DNA of 64,000 bases from Amycolatopsis albispora (GTDB taxonomy: Bacteria > Actinomycetota > Actinomycetes > Mycobacteriales > Pseudonocardiaceae). The DNA is taken from contig NZ_CP015163.1 of assembly GCF_003312875.1 (NCBI RefSeq), positions 8,928,001 to 8,992,000 of the forward strand, given 5' to 3'. The first letter of the stretch is position 1. Every line of letters begins with the position of its first letter. The position numbers were made by a program, and so were the translations under genes. A model generated the notes under the pieces. It ran no database searches. It worked only from the letters and a program-made list of their open reading frames with translations, and was not told the origin of the DNA. Shown here one piece after another: positions 1-7,468 of this stretch.

Positions 1-251
1 GCGACGGGCCGGCCAGGATGATCGAGCGGACCCACCAGCTCAACCACGAGGGCGACTACCTGGTGCTGTTCCAGACGGTGAAGCCGGAAGTGCTGGCGGC
101 TGGCGGGGAGGTCCCGCGCTGGACCAGCCCGGACGCGCCGATCTTCGACCACGCGGACCTGGAGAACGACATCAGGGCCATCCTGACCGGGCAGCCGGTC
201 ACCTGCGGCAGCTTCGTCGGAAAATGGTCGCCGCGCCCGGCCGGTGGATGA
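1..251 (+). CDS. C-terminal part of an unrecognised protein (truncated by window edge)
   Basis: The reading frame is open from base 3 to a TGA at 249-251, with no stop upstream of the first Met codon (18), so this is probably the 3' end of a gene that begins before the window. About 83 residues are visible: hydrophilic, no membrane segment, rich in Asp/Glu (for example DAPIFDHADLEND) and ending in a short Pro/Gly tail. I do not recognise the family. It is followed by an 80-bp AT-richer gap and a ThiG-like gene on the same strand, so the two may share a transcript, but no function should be inferred from that. Confidence 0.5.
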   Translation, partial: DGPARMIERTHQLNHEGDYLVLFQTVKPEVLAAGGEVPRWTSPDAPIFDHADLENDIRAILTGQPVTCGSFVGKWSPRPAGG

Positions 252-265
252 TGAAATTCATTTCA

Positions 266-289
266 CACAATGGCGGATTGCGCATTGTG
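266..289. promoter_or_regulatory. Inverted repeat upstream of the ThiG-like gene
   Basis: CACAATG (266-272) and CATTGTG (283-289) form a perfect 7-bp inverted repeat with a 10-bp spacer in an unusually AT-rich stretch just before the ThiG-like start at 332. It could be an operator or part of the promoter region. No binding protein can be named. Confidence 0.35.
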
Positions 290-331
290 CAATAAAGGTC
301 GAATTCGGCGGAATCGGGGTACGGTTGGGGT

Positions 332-1045
332 GTGCACGCCTGGTTGCGGGTGAAGGGCAGGGAGTTCCGGTCGCGGTTGCTGCTCGGTGCGGAACTCTAC
401 GATTCGGCCAAATTGATCGGTGAGGTGCTCGAGGCAGGCGGTTGCGACGCGTTCATCACCACGCTCGACCTCGGGGCCGGGCGGTCCGGGGTGGCGCTGT
501 CGGAACTGTCCCGGTTCGTCGACGTGGACACCTTCACCTGGGTCGGCACGACCTCCTTCGCGCGCACCGGTGACGAGGCGCTCCGCACCGCGCGGCTGCT
601 GCGGTCCTCGCTCGGCGTCGACATCGTCAAGCTCGACGTCCGCGACGTGGCGAACCTGCCGGACGGCCCGGCCACGGTGACCGTCGCCGAGCAGTTGCTC
701 GCGGAGGGCTTCGCCGTGCTTCCCTTGGTCGAGGCCGATCCGCACCTGGTCACGCGGCTCGCCGACGCCGGGTGCGCGGCGATCCGCGTGGTCGCGTCAC
801 CGGTGGGCAGCGGGCGCGGCATCACCGACGAGCACGCGCTGCGCACGGTGCTCGGCGTGGCGACCGTGCCGATCGTGGTCGAATGCGGCATCGGCTCGGT
901 CGCGCACGCCGCCAGGGCCCTCGAACTCGGCGCGGACGCCGTGCTGGTCAACACCGCCGTGGCGACCGCGCCGGACCCGCCCGGCATGGCACGCGCCATG
1001 CGGCACGCGGTGCTCGGCGGCCGCCTCGCCGCCACCGCCCGCTGA
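332..1045 (+). CDS. ThiG-like thiazole/thiosugar synthase homologue
   Basis: A 237-aa (beta/alpha)8 protein related to thiazole synthase ThiG, which forms the thiazole phosphate of thiamine from a ketose phosphate, dehydroglycine and ThiS-thiocarboxylate. Visible hallmarks are the N-terminal GREFRSRLLLG strand, the Schiff-base lysine in DIVKLDV (K100), and the phosphate-binding loops SPVGSGRGI (157-164) and VECGIGS (183-189). It is about 20 residues shorter than typical ThiG and diverges after residue 40 (no VALRR-type strand). No thiS, thiF, thiO, thiE or thiC is nearby. ThiG homologues such as BexX of Amycolatopsis orientalis make 2-thiosugars for natural products, so a non-thiamine role is possible. 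GTG start at 332. Family confident, substrate unknown. Confidence 0.75.
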   Translation: MHAWLRVKGREFRSRLLLGAELYDSAKLIGEVLEAGGCDAFITTLDLGAGRSGVALSELSRFVDVDTFTWVGTTSFARTGDEALRTARLLRSSLGVDIVKLDVRDVANLPDGPATVTVAEQLLAEGFAVLPLVEADPHLVTRLADAGCAAIRVVASPVGSGRGITDEHALRTVLGVATVPIVVECGIGSVAHAARALELGADAVLVNTAVATAPDPPGMARAMRHAVLGGRLAATAR

Positions 1046-1058
1046 CCCCGGCGTGCGG

Positions 1059-1811
1059 TCAGCGCCGGCGGAAGAGGTGACCGGCCAGCGGCACGGCGAC
1101 CAGCAGGATGGCTGTCCACCACACCACCGCTAGCCAGCCGTCGCCGGTGGTGGGCAGGCCCAGCAGGAGCGGCCGCACGGTGTCCATCACCAGCGTGATC
1201 GGCTGGTTCTCCACCACCACGCGCAACCAGCCCGGCAGCGTGTCCGCCGGGGCGAAGGCGCTGCTCAGGTACGGCGCGAAGACCAGCAGCACGCTCAGCC
1301 CGCTCGCGCCCTCCACGGTTTTCGCGATCATGCCGAGGATCGCGGCCAGGAAGGCGATCGCGACCGAGTACAACAGCAGCAGCCCGGCCACCCCCAGCCA
1401 GCCGTCGAGGTCCGCGCGCGGCCGGAAGCCCACCAGCATGCCGACGCCCAGCATGACCAGCGTGGAGAGCAGGTTCCGCACCACCGCCGCGGCCACGTGC
1501 CCGATGATCACCGCCGAGCTGAGCACCGGCATCGAGCGCAGCCGGTCGACGAAGCCCTCCGACAGGTCCGCGTGCACGCCCGTCGTGGTGGCGGTCGCGT
1601 TCATCGACACGCTCAGCACGATCATGCCCGCGATCAGGTAGTCGGCGTACGCCGTGGAGCCGGTGTTCATCGCGCCACCGAACATGTACCGGAAGATCAG
1701 CAGGATCGCCGCCGGCATCAGCACGGCGACCACCACCTGCTCCGGGTTCCGCACGATGTGCCGCAGCGAACGGCCGATCAGCGCACGGGAATCACTCAGC
1801 GCCGTGGTCAT
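1059..1811 (-). CDS. ABC-2 type drug efflux permease (DrrB-like)
   Basis: A 250-aa integral membrane protein of the ABC-2 family with about six hydrophobic segments (for example VVAVLMPAAILLIF and LIAGMIVLSVSM) and a cytosolic N-terminus carrying the RHIVRNPEQ motif usual before TM1. Its ATG overlaps the TGA of the upstream ATPase gene (ATGA at 1808-1811), so translation is coupled and the two products should form one transporter. By family resemblance this is a daunorubicin-resistance-type (DrrAB) exporter of a hydrophobic drug or lipid; the cargo cannot be read from the sequence. The gene converges on the ThiG-like gene with only 13 bp between stop codons. Confidence 0.88.
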   Translation of the reverse strand: MTTALSDSRALIGRSLRHIVRNPEQVVVAVLMPAAILLIFRYMFGGAMNTGSTAYADYLIAGMIVLSVSMNATATTTGVHADLSEGFVDRLRSMPVLSSAVIIGHVAAAVVRNLLSTLVMLGVGMLVGFRPRADLDGWLGVAGLLLLYSVAIAFLAAILGMIAKTVEGASGLSVLLVFAPYLSSAFAPADTLPGWLRVVVENQPITLVMDTVRPLLLGLPTTGDGWLAVVWWTAILLVAVPLAGHLFRRR

Positions 1812-2722
1812 GCCGCACCCGCCTTCTCACCGGTCAGGCTCAGGAACACGTCGTCCAGCGTCGGCTTCTTCATCCGGAGCGCCACCGGTTCGAGCCCGGC
1901 CCGGTCGAGTTTTTCCAGCAGCAGCCGCAGTTCCCGCACACCGCCGATCCGCACCGACAGGCCGTCTCCGCGCAGCACGTCCTCCCCGGCGAGCACGGCG
2001 TACGCCCGTTCGGTGGCCGCCGTGTCCGCGAAGGACAGTTCGGCGCGCTCGTCGCCGACCTTCGCCTTCAGCTGGTCGGCCGAGCCTTCGGCGATCACCC
2101 GCCCGCCGTCGAGCACCGCGATCCGGTCGGCCAGTTGGTCGGCTTCCTCCAGGTACTGCGTGGTCAGCAGGATCGTGGTGCCCCCGGCGAGCAGCTGCCG
2201 GATCGCCTCCCACATGCCGGTGCGGCTGCGCGGGTCGAGCCCGGTGGTCGGCTCGTCGAGGAACAGCACCGGCGGCGCCGTGATCAGGCTCGCCGCCAGG
2301 TCCAGCCGCCGGAACATGCCACCCGAGTAGGTCTTCGCCGGCCGGTCCGCCGCCTCGGTCAGGTCGAACTGCTCCAGCAGTTCGTCGGCGCGTGCCTTCG
2401 CGCCACGGCCGAGGTGGTGCAGCTTCGCCATCAGCACCAGGTTCTCGCGGCCGGTGAGCAGCTTGTCCACCGCGGAGAACTGCCCGGTCAGCCCGATGGA
2501 CCGCCGGACCCGCGCGGCCTGCCGCGCCACGTCGAACCCCAGCACCGCGGCGCGCCCGGCGTCCGCCTTGAGCAGCGTGCTCAGTATGCGCACCACGGTG
2601 GTCTTCCCGGCCCCGTTCGGGCCGAGCAGCGCGAGCATCTCACCGGGCCCGACCCGCAGGTCGACCCCGGTGAGCACGCGGTGACCGGCGAAGGACTTCG
2701 CCAGCCCGTGCACTTCGATCAT
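1808..2722 (-). CDS. ABC transporter ATP-binding protein (DrrA-like)
   Basis: A 304-aa ATPase that energises the downstream DrrB-like permease. Walker A GPNGAGKTT lies near residues 34-42, followed by the signature SGGMFRRLDLA and Walker B VLFLDEPTTGLD. A C-terminal extension of about 90 residues (LRMKKPTLDDVFLSLTG) is typical of the DrrA/CcmA drug-export group. In-frame TTG (2758) and ATG (2728) codons exist upstream, but the ATG at 2722 is preferred because GAGGGG lies 6 nt before it and because the upstream codons fall close to or inside the palindromic operator. It is divergent from a TetR gene that very likely represses it. Confidence 0.9.
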   Translation of the reverse strand: MIEVHGLAKSFAGHRVLTGVDLRVGPGEMLALLGPNGAGKTTVVRILSTLLKADAGRAAVLGFDVARQAARVRRSIGLTGQFSAVDKLLTGRENLVLMAKLHHLGRGAKARADELLEQFDLTEAADRPAKTYSGGMFRRLDLAASLITAPPVLFLDEPTTGLDPRSRTGMWEAIRQLLAGGTTILLTTQYLEEADQLADRIAVLDGGRVIAEGSADQLKAKVGDERAELSFADTAATERAYAVLAGEDVLRGDGLSVRIGGVRELRLLLEKLDRAGLEPVALRMKKPTLDDVFLSLTGEKAGAA

Positions 2723-2734
2723 GGTCATCCCCTC

Positions 2735-2780
2735 GAACTGTGTATCTCGTACACACAATGGTGTAAGTGATACACAGTTC
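2735..2780. promoter_or_regulatory. 46-bp nested palindromic operator between TetR and the efflux operon
   Basis: GAACTGTGTATC (2735-2746) and GATACACAGTTC (2769-2780) are perfect inverted repeats. Inside them TACAC (2750-2754) and GTGTA (2761-2765) form a second pair about the same centre. The palindrome fills nearly the whole gap between the ATPase start (2722) and the TetR start (2785), so a bound repressor would block both transcripts. Confidence 0.75.
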
Positions 2781-2784
2781 TAGG

Positions 2785-3552
2785 ATGGCCGTCAAGCGTG
2801 CCGAAGATGGGTGGGAGATGCCGAAGGACCGGGCCAGCAATCTGGAACTGATGTGGGGGAGCCGGGAGCGGCCGTCGCGAGGACCGCGGCCGGGGCTCAC
2901 GCTGGACGAGATCGTGCGGGCCGGGGTGCGGGTGGCCGACAGCGAGGGGCTCGAAGCGCTGTCCATGCAGCGTGTCGCGGGCGAACTCGGTTACACCACG
3001 ATGTCGCTCTACCGCTACGTTTCCGGCAAGGACCAGCTCGTCGCGCTGATGGCCGACGCCGCGCTCGGCCCGCCGCCCGGACCCGGGGGCGGGGACTGGC
3101 GCGAGGAGATCGAAGCCTGGGTGCGTGCGCTCTGGGACGGCTACCGCGCCCATTCGTGGCTGATGTCGGTGAAGATCGAGGGCCCGCCGTCAGGGCCGCA
3201 GGGGCTCGCCTGGCTGGAGGCGGCGCTGCGCGCGCTGGAAGGATCGGGGCTGGACAAGGGAGAACGGATCAGCGTGACGATGTTCGTCAACGCCGCCACC
3301 TTCAGCCTCGCGCGGCTCGCGGTCGACCTCAAGCCGCTGGAGGACTTCGCCACCGCGCTGACGCTCGGCGCGCGGACCGGTCAGTACCCGATCCTGGCCA
3401 GCATGATCGACGACGGCACCTTCGAATCCGTCGGCGCGCCGCAGACCGAGTTCGCGCAGGAGGTCCTGCCCGATCTGGAGTTCGGCCTGCGGCGCCTGCT
3501 CGACGGCGTCGAGCAACACGTCAATGCGCGGAAGAGCGCGCCCACAGGTTGA
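2785..3552 (+). CDS. TetR/AcrR family repressor of the DrrAB-like operon
   Basis: A 255-aa TetR-type regulator. The DNA-binding helices lie in the LTLDEIVRAGVRVAD ... GYTTMSLYRYV stretch near residues 40-80, after a charged N-terminal extension, and the rest resembles the TetR_C ligand-binding domain (the WLEAALRALEGSGL region). It is transcribed away from the ABC exporter across a 46-bp palindrome, the classic layout of an efflux pump and its ligand-responsive, autoregulated repressor. Start ATG 2785 is only 5 bp from the palindrome and has no clear Shine-Dalgarno sequence; ATG 2818 (GGTGGGAG immediately before it) is an alternative. Its 3' end overlaps the convergent aldo/keto reductase by 32 bp. 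Confidence 0.87.
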   Translation: MAVKRAEDGWEMPKDRASNLELMWGSRERPSRGPRPGLTLDEIVRAGVRVADSEGLEALSMQRVAGELGYTTMSLYRYVSGKDQLVALMADAALGPPPGPGGGDWREEIEAWVRALWDGYRAHSWLMSVKIEGPPSGPQGLAWLEAALRALEGSGLDKGERISVTMFVNAATFSLARLAVDLKPLEDFATALTLGARTGQYPILASMIDDGTFESVGAPQTEFAQEVLPDLEFGLRRLLDGVEQHVNARKSAPTG

Positions 3553-4552
3553 TGTCGCCCTCGACCGCGTAGCGCTCGATCTCGGCCAGTTCCTCGTCGG
3601 TGAACTCGAGATTGCCGAGCGCGCCGACGTTCGCCTCCAGCTGGGCGACGCTGCTGGCGCCGATCAGCACCGAGGTGACCCGCTGGTCACGCAGGGCCCA
3701 CGCCAGCGCCAGCTGGGCGAGGCTCTGCCCGCGCCGCTGGGCGACCTCGTTCAGCGCGCGGACGCGGGTGAGGTTCTCCTCGGTGAGCATGCCCTCGTTG
3801 AGCGCGCCACCGGTGGCCGCGCGTGAATCGGCGGGAATGCCGTCGAGGTAGCGGTCGGTCAGGAGGCCCTGTGCCAGCGGGGAAAACGCGATGCAGCCCG
3901 CGCCGACCGAGTCCAGAGTGGACAGCAGGTCCTGCTCCTCGATCCAGCGGTTGAGCATCGAGTAGGACGGCTGGTGGATCAGCAGCGGCGTGCCCAGCTC
4001 ACGCAGGATCCGCGCGGCTTCGACCGTCTTGGCCGAGGAGTACGACGAAATGCCGACGTACAGCGCGCGCCCGGAGCGCACGGCCGTGTCGAGCGCGCCG
4101 ACGGTCTCTTCCAGCGGGGTGTCCGGATCGAACCGGTGCGAGTAGAAGATGTCCACATAGTCCAGTCCCATCCGCTTCAGCGACTGGTCCAGCGACGCCA
4201 GCAGGTACTTGCGCGAGCCGAGGTTGCCGTACGGCCCCGGCCACATGTCGTACCCGGCCTTGGTGGAAATGACCAGCTCGTCCCGGTACGGGCGGAAGTC
4301 CTCGGCCAGCATGCGCCCGAAGTTGCTTTCCGCGGAACCGTAGGGCGGGCCGTAGTTGTTGGCCAGGTCGAAATGGGTGATGCCGAGGTCGAAGGCCCGG
4401 CGGCAGATCGCGCGCTGGGTCTCGAACGGCCGGTCGTGGCCGAAGTTGTGCCACAGGCCGAGCGAGACGGCGGGCAGGTGCAGCCCGCTGCGCCCGCACC
4501 GCCGGTAAACCATGGAGTCGTACCTGTCGGCAGCAGCGATGTAAGTCACCAC
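3521..4552 (-). CDS. Aldo/keto reductase (YghZ / Kv-beta-like subfamily)
   Basis: A 343-aa NADPH-dependent aldo/keto reductase. The catalytic tetrad is recognisable: Asp62 in THFDLANNYG, Tyr67, Lys98 in ISTKAGYDMWPGPYG and His139 in FYSHRFDPDTPLEE. The C-terminal GASSVAQLEANVGAL matches the cofactor-phosphate loop. The ANNYGPPYGSAE and MWPGPYG signatures place it with YghZ-type L-glyceraldehyde-3-phosphate reductases rather than AKR1-type enzymes; methylglyoxal and related aldehydes are known substrates in that group. The start is one of two adjacent GTG codons (4552 or 4549), with MVYRRCGRSG as the start of the conserved fold. Confidence 0.88.
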   Translation of the reverse strand: MVTYIAAADRYDSMVYRRCGRSGLHLPAVSLGLWHNFGHDRPFETQRAICRRAFDLGITHFDLANNYGPPYGSAESNFGRMLAEDFRPYRDELVISTKAGYDMWPGPYGNLGSRKYLLASLDQSLKRMGLDYVDIFYSHRFDPDTPLEETVGALDTAVRSGRALYVGISSYSSAKTVEAARILRELGTPLLIHQPSYSMLNRWIEEQDLLSTLDSVGAGCIAFSPLAQGLLTDRYLDGIPADSRAATGGALNEGMLTEENLTRVRALNEVAQRRGQSLAQLALAWALRDQRVTSVLIGASSVAQLEANVGALGNLEFTDEELAEIERYAVEGDINLWARSSAH

Positions 4553-4581
4553 CGCAGCCTACGGCTTCGGGCTCCGGGCGA

Positions 4582-6267
4582 TCACGCTCGGCGACGCAGC
4601 ACTTCCAGGGTTTTCACCGCGCGTTCGTAGTCCTCGCGCAGCGCCGCGCGGCGTTCGGCGATCCAGTGCTCACCGGGCACGCCGTCGAGGAAGTCGCCCC
4701 GGTACACCTCGACCGCGGTGGCCAGCCACTTCACGGGTGCCAGCTCGGTGTCGCGCAACGCGTTGCGGAAGCGGTCGACGTCGAATTCGCAGCCGGCGGC
4801 GCGGTCGAAGCGGTAGCGCCCGTTCGAGTAGGTCACCCAGCCCGGCCGCCGCAGCGCGCGGCGCAGGTGGTGCAGGGTGGTGTGGAAGTTGTTGCGGACC
4901 TGCGCGTCGGTGCACCACGGCCACAGCGCCCGCCCGATCCGGTGCTTGGTGCAGTCGGTTTCGGTGAGCAGGAAGTACAGCAGTTCCCGGGGTTTCGCGA
5001 AGGTCCAGTCGGCGGGCAGCAGCGGTTCGGTGCCGAGGAACACCTCCGCCCGGCCGAAGGCGAACACCCGCAGCGGCGGATCCACCACCCGCGCGGGCGG
5101 TTTCCGTTCGTCGAGTTCCTCGCGGATCAGCTCGTCGGCGGTGACCGTGGACCACAGGTGCGCGTACCGCGCCCGGGGCATGCTGTCCTGCGCGGCGGTC
5201 AGCAGTCGTTGCCTGGCGGCGCGTTCGACCGGCGGAACACGCGCGCCGGTCCGCATCCGCAGTTCGGCGGCGGCACCGAGCAGGCGCACCGCGTGCTCGG
5301 CTTCGCGGTCGGCCAGCGAGACCGCGGCGAGGGACTCCAGCTGACTGGCGACGCGCCACCGCGCGTTGAGCGAATGGTGGTTACGCAGGCTGGCTCGCAG
5401 GTGGTGCCGTGCCCCGGCGGTGTCGCCTTCGTGCAGCGCCAGCAGTCCGAGCTGGCCGAGCGCCCATGCCTTGCCGTCACGCCAGGACACCCGGTCGGCG
5501 GTGGCGAAACTCTGCGACAGCAGCGCATGGGCCGACGTGTGCTCACCTCGGCCGAGCGCGACCGCGCCCCGCACGAGCAAGGCACGCGACCACGCGCGCT
5601 TCGCCCGGGTGCCGCGCTGGGCCTTCGCGATCGCGTCGGCGCCGGCACACAGCATGCGCGCGGTGCCGAAGTCGGCGTCCAGCCAGGAAAGCAGGCCGAG
5701 CCGGTTCAGCGATTCCGCGGTCCAGAGCGGATCGGCCAGCCGCATCGCCAGCCGCCTGCTCTGCGCGTGCCGGGCGAACGCGCCCGCGTAGTCGCCGGTT
5801 TCGAGCGCGGCGTCCCCGAGCGCGTCGAGCACCACCCCGGCGTTGCGCACGTCGCCGTACCGGGCGCAGATGGCCAGCGCTTCGGTGAGCCGGTCGGGAT
5901 CGGCGCCCTGGGCCAGCAGGTGGTCGAGGCGTTCGCGGTCGGCGCCGGAAACCGGACCGGTGGTGGTGACCGGTTCGTCGGCGAAGTACTCGCGCACCAC
6001 CCGCAGCAACCGGAACCGCGTGCCGCAGCGGACCACCAGCGCGGCGTCGGCCAGCCGGGCCAGCGCGGCTGCCGCGTCCTCGCCGGTCAGCTCGCGCACC
6101 GCGGCGGTGGTGAACAGACCGGGAAACACCGCGAGCCGGCTCAGCAACCGGCGGTCGGCCGGGCCGAGCCGCACCACGGCGGCGGTGAGCGCACCGCGCA
6201 CACCGGTGACCCGGCCGTGCGGTCGCGACGGCGATTTCGGCTCACCCACGCGGTCATGGTCACCCAC
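4582..6267 (-). CDS. TPR-rich transcriptional regulator with C-terminal SARP-like wHTH + BTAD
   Basis: About 561 aa from the GTG at 6267 (GTG 6249 also possible; the open frame reaches 6453, but that part runs under the divergent gene and looks non-coding). Order seen: a winged-helix segment of the kind that follows NB-ARC in STAND ATPases (LLSRLAVFPGLFTTAAVREL ... LLRVVREYFADE, about residues 35-90), a helical TPR-like region (about 95-370), then an OmpR/SARP wHTH (LRVFAFGRAEVFLG ... YSNGRYRFD, about 395-480) and a BTAD-type helical tail (about 485-561). In AfsR the wHTH-BTAD pair comes first and the ATPase second; here the order is reversed and no P-loop is visible. The target genes are unknown; the divergent SRPBCC gene is the obvious neighbour. 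Confidence 0.75.
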   Translation of the reverse strand: MGDHDRVGEPKSPSRPHGRVTGVRGALTAAVVRLGPADRRLLSRLAVFPGLFTTAAVRELTGEDAAAALARLADAALVVRCGTRFRLLRVVREYFADEPVTTTGPVSGADRERLDHLLAQGADPDRLTEALAICARYGDVRNAGVVLDALGDAALETGDYAGAFARHAQSRRLAMRLADPLWTAESLNRLGLLSWLDADFGTARMLCAGADAIAKAQRGTRAKRAWSRALLVRGAVALGRGEHTSAHALLSQSFATADRVSWRDGKAWALGQLGLLALHEGDTAGARHHLRASLRNHHSLNARWRVASQLESLAAVSLADREAEHAVRLLGAAAELRMRTGARVPPVERAARQRLLTAAQDSMPRARYAHLWSTVTADELIREELDERKPPARVVDPPLRVFAFGRAEVFLGTEPLLPADWTFAKPRELLYFLLTETDCTKHRIGRALWPWCTDAQVRNNFHTTLHHLRRALRRPGWVTYSNGRYRFDRAAGCEFDVDRFRNALRDTELAPVKWLATAVEVYRGDFLDGVPGEHWIAERRAALREDYERAVKTLEVLRRRA

Positions 6268-6397
6268 CGCCCGGTGGTGGCAAAGCCGGACGCGGGAATC
6301 CCCCGATACCGGACTACCCCGGTGATGCGGACGGTGGAGATCAGTTCCCTGGTCCGGCAAAACCGCGGGTCCGCTCCCACGCGGCGGCCGGCCGGGC

Positions 6398-6841
6398 ATG
6401 ATGAACCCCATGGCGCGCAAGGTGATCGACCTCCGTTCCCAGTTCGCGGCCACACCGGCGCAGCTGTACGCGGTGCTCCGCGACGGTGCCCGGTGGCCGG
6501 AACTGACCCCGCTCGGCTCGTTCGAACTGCACCGGCCGGGGGAGACCGAGCCCGAGGGCGTGGGCGCGGTCCGGGTGTTCCGGACCCCGCCGTTCGCCAG
6601 CTACGAGCAGATCGTCGAGTTGGAGCCCAACCGCCGCTTCAGCTACACACTGCTACGAGGCTTCCCGCTGCGGGACTATCGGGTGGACGCCGTGCTGACC
6701 CCGGTCGGCGGGGGCACCGAGCTGCACTGGCACTGCGAATTCAGCCCGAAGATCCCCGGTACCGGCTGGTTCTACCGCTGGTTCTTCGGCTACTTCCACG
6801 CCAAGGCGGTCGCCGGACTGGGCGCCGGGGCGACCGCATAG
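6398..6841 (+). CDS. SRPBCC-family (START-like) protein
   Basis: A 147-aa protein with the SRPBCC/polyketide-cyclase fold pattern: N-terminal FAATPAQLYAVLRDGARWPELTPLGSF, a central strand GVGAVRVFRTPPF, YEQIVELEPNRRFSYTLLRGFP, and a C-terminal amphipathic helix (KIPGTGWFYRWFFGYFHAKA). Such proteins bind a small hydrophobic ligand; many are uncharacterised. In-frame ATG codons are at 6398, 6401 and 6410, and MARKVIDL from 6410 could be the real start. A TetR gene begins 9 bp after its stop, so the two are probably co-transcribed. No ligand can be named. Confidence 0.72.
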   Translation: MMNPMARKVIDLRSQFAATPAQLYAVLRDGARWPELTPLGSFELHRPGETEPEGVGAVRVFRTPPFASYEQIVELEPNRRFSYTLLRGFPLRDYRVDAVLTPVGGGTELHWHCEFSPKIPGTGWFYRWFFGYFHAKAVAGLGAGATA

Positions 6842-6850
6842 AGTAACCGC

Positions 6851-7468
6851 ATGCCGACCGCGGAACGCCGTACCCAGGAGGAGCGCAGCGCCGCCATGCG
6901 CCGGCGCCTGCTCGACGCGACCGTCGACTGCCTGGTCGAGCACGGGTACGCCGGCACCACGACCACCAGGGTGGCCGAGCGCGCCGGGGTCACCCGTGGC
7001 GCGCAGGTGCACCACTTCCCGACCAAGGCCGACCTGGTCACCTCGGCCATCCGCCACCTCGCCGCCAAGCGCACCGAAGTGGCGATGGCCGAGATCGACC
7101 GGCTGAAGGCGTCGGCCGACCCGGTCGGCGACGCGCTGCAGCTGATGTGGGAAATGCACCAGGGGCCGGTGTTCTCGGCCACCGTCGAGCTGTGGGTGGC
7201 TTCGCGCACCGACCCCGACCTGCGGCGGCAGATGTCCGCGGTGGAGCCGATCGCGACGTCGAGCCTGGTCGAGTTCGGCAAGGCGCTGCTGCCGGACTAC
7301 GCCGGGCACCCCGAGTTCCTGCCCGCGGTCTACACCGCGATGGACACCGTGCGCGGGATCCTGATCGCCAGCTGGGCGACGCGCGACCAGGCCGAGCTGG
7401 ACGCGCGCTGGGCCCGCGCCCGGCGCCACCTGCGGGTGCTCTACTCGGCGCTGCTCGAAGCGGCCTGA
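6851..7468 (+). CDS. TetR family transcriptional regulator
   Basis: A 205-aa TetR regulator. The HTH occupies about residues 15-60 (RRRLLDATVDCLVEHGYAGTTTTRVAERAGVTRGAQVHHF), with the typical HHFPTKADLV recognition-helix end. The C-terminal domain is helical and has no recognised signature. It follows the SRPBCC gene by 9 bp and presumably controls it or a ligand-linked process. The 3' end overlaps the convergent NAD(P)-binding gene by 28 bp. Confidence 0.85.
   Translation: MPTAERRTQEERSAAMRRRLLDATVDCLVEHGYAGTTTTRVAERAGVTRGAQVHHFPTKADLVTSAIRHLAAKRTEVAMAEIDRLKASADPVGDALQLMWEMHQGPVFSATVELWVASRTDPDLRRQMSAVEPIATSSLVEFGKALLPDYAGHPEFLPAVYTAMDTVRGILIASWATRDQAELDARWARARRHLRVLYSALLEAA

Noticed and set aside
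4666-6846. 726-aa plus-strand frame opposite the TPR/BTAD gene
   Set aside because: Arg/Gly/Gln-rich translation typical of antisense to high-GC coding DNA; the minus-strand protein has clear domains.
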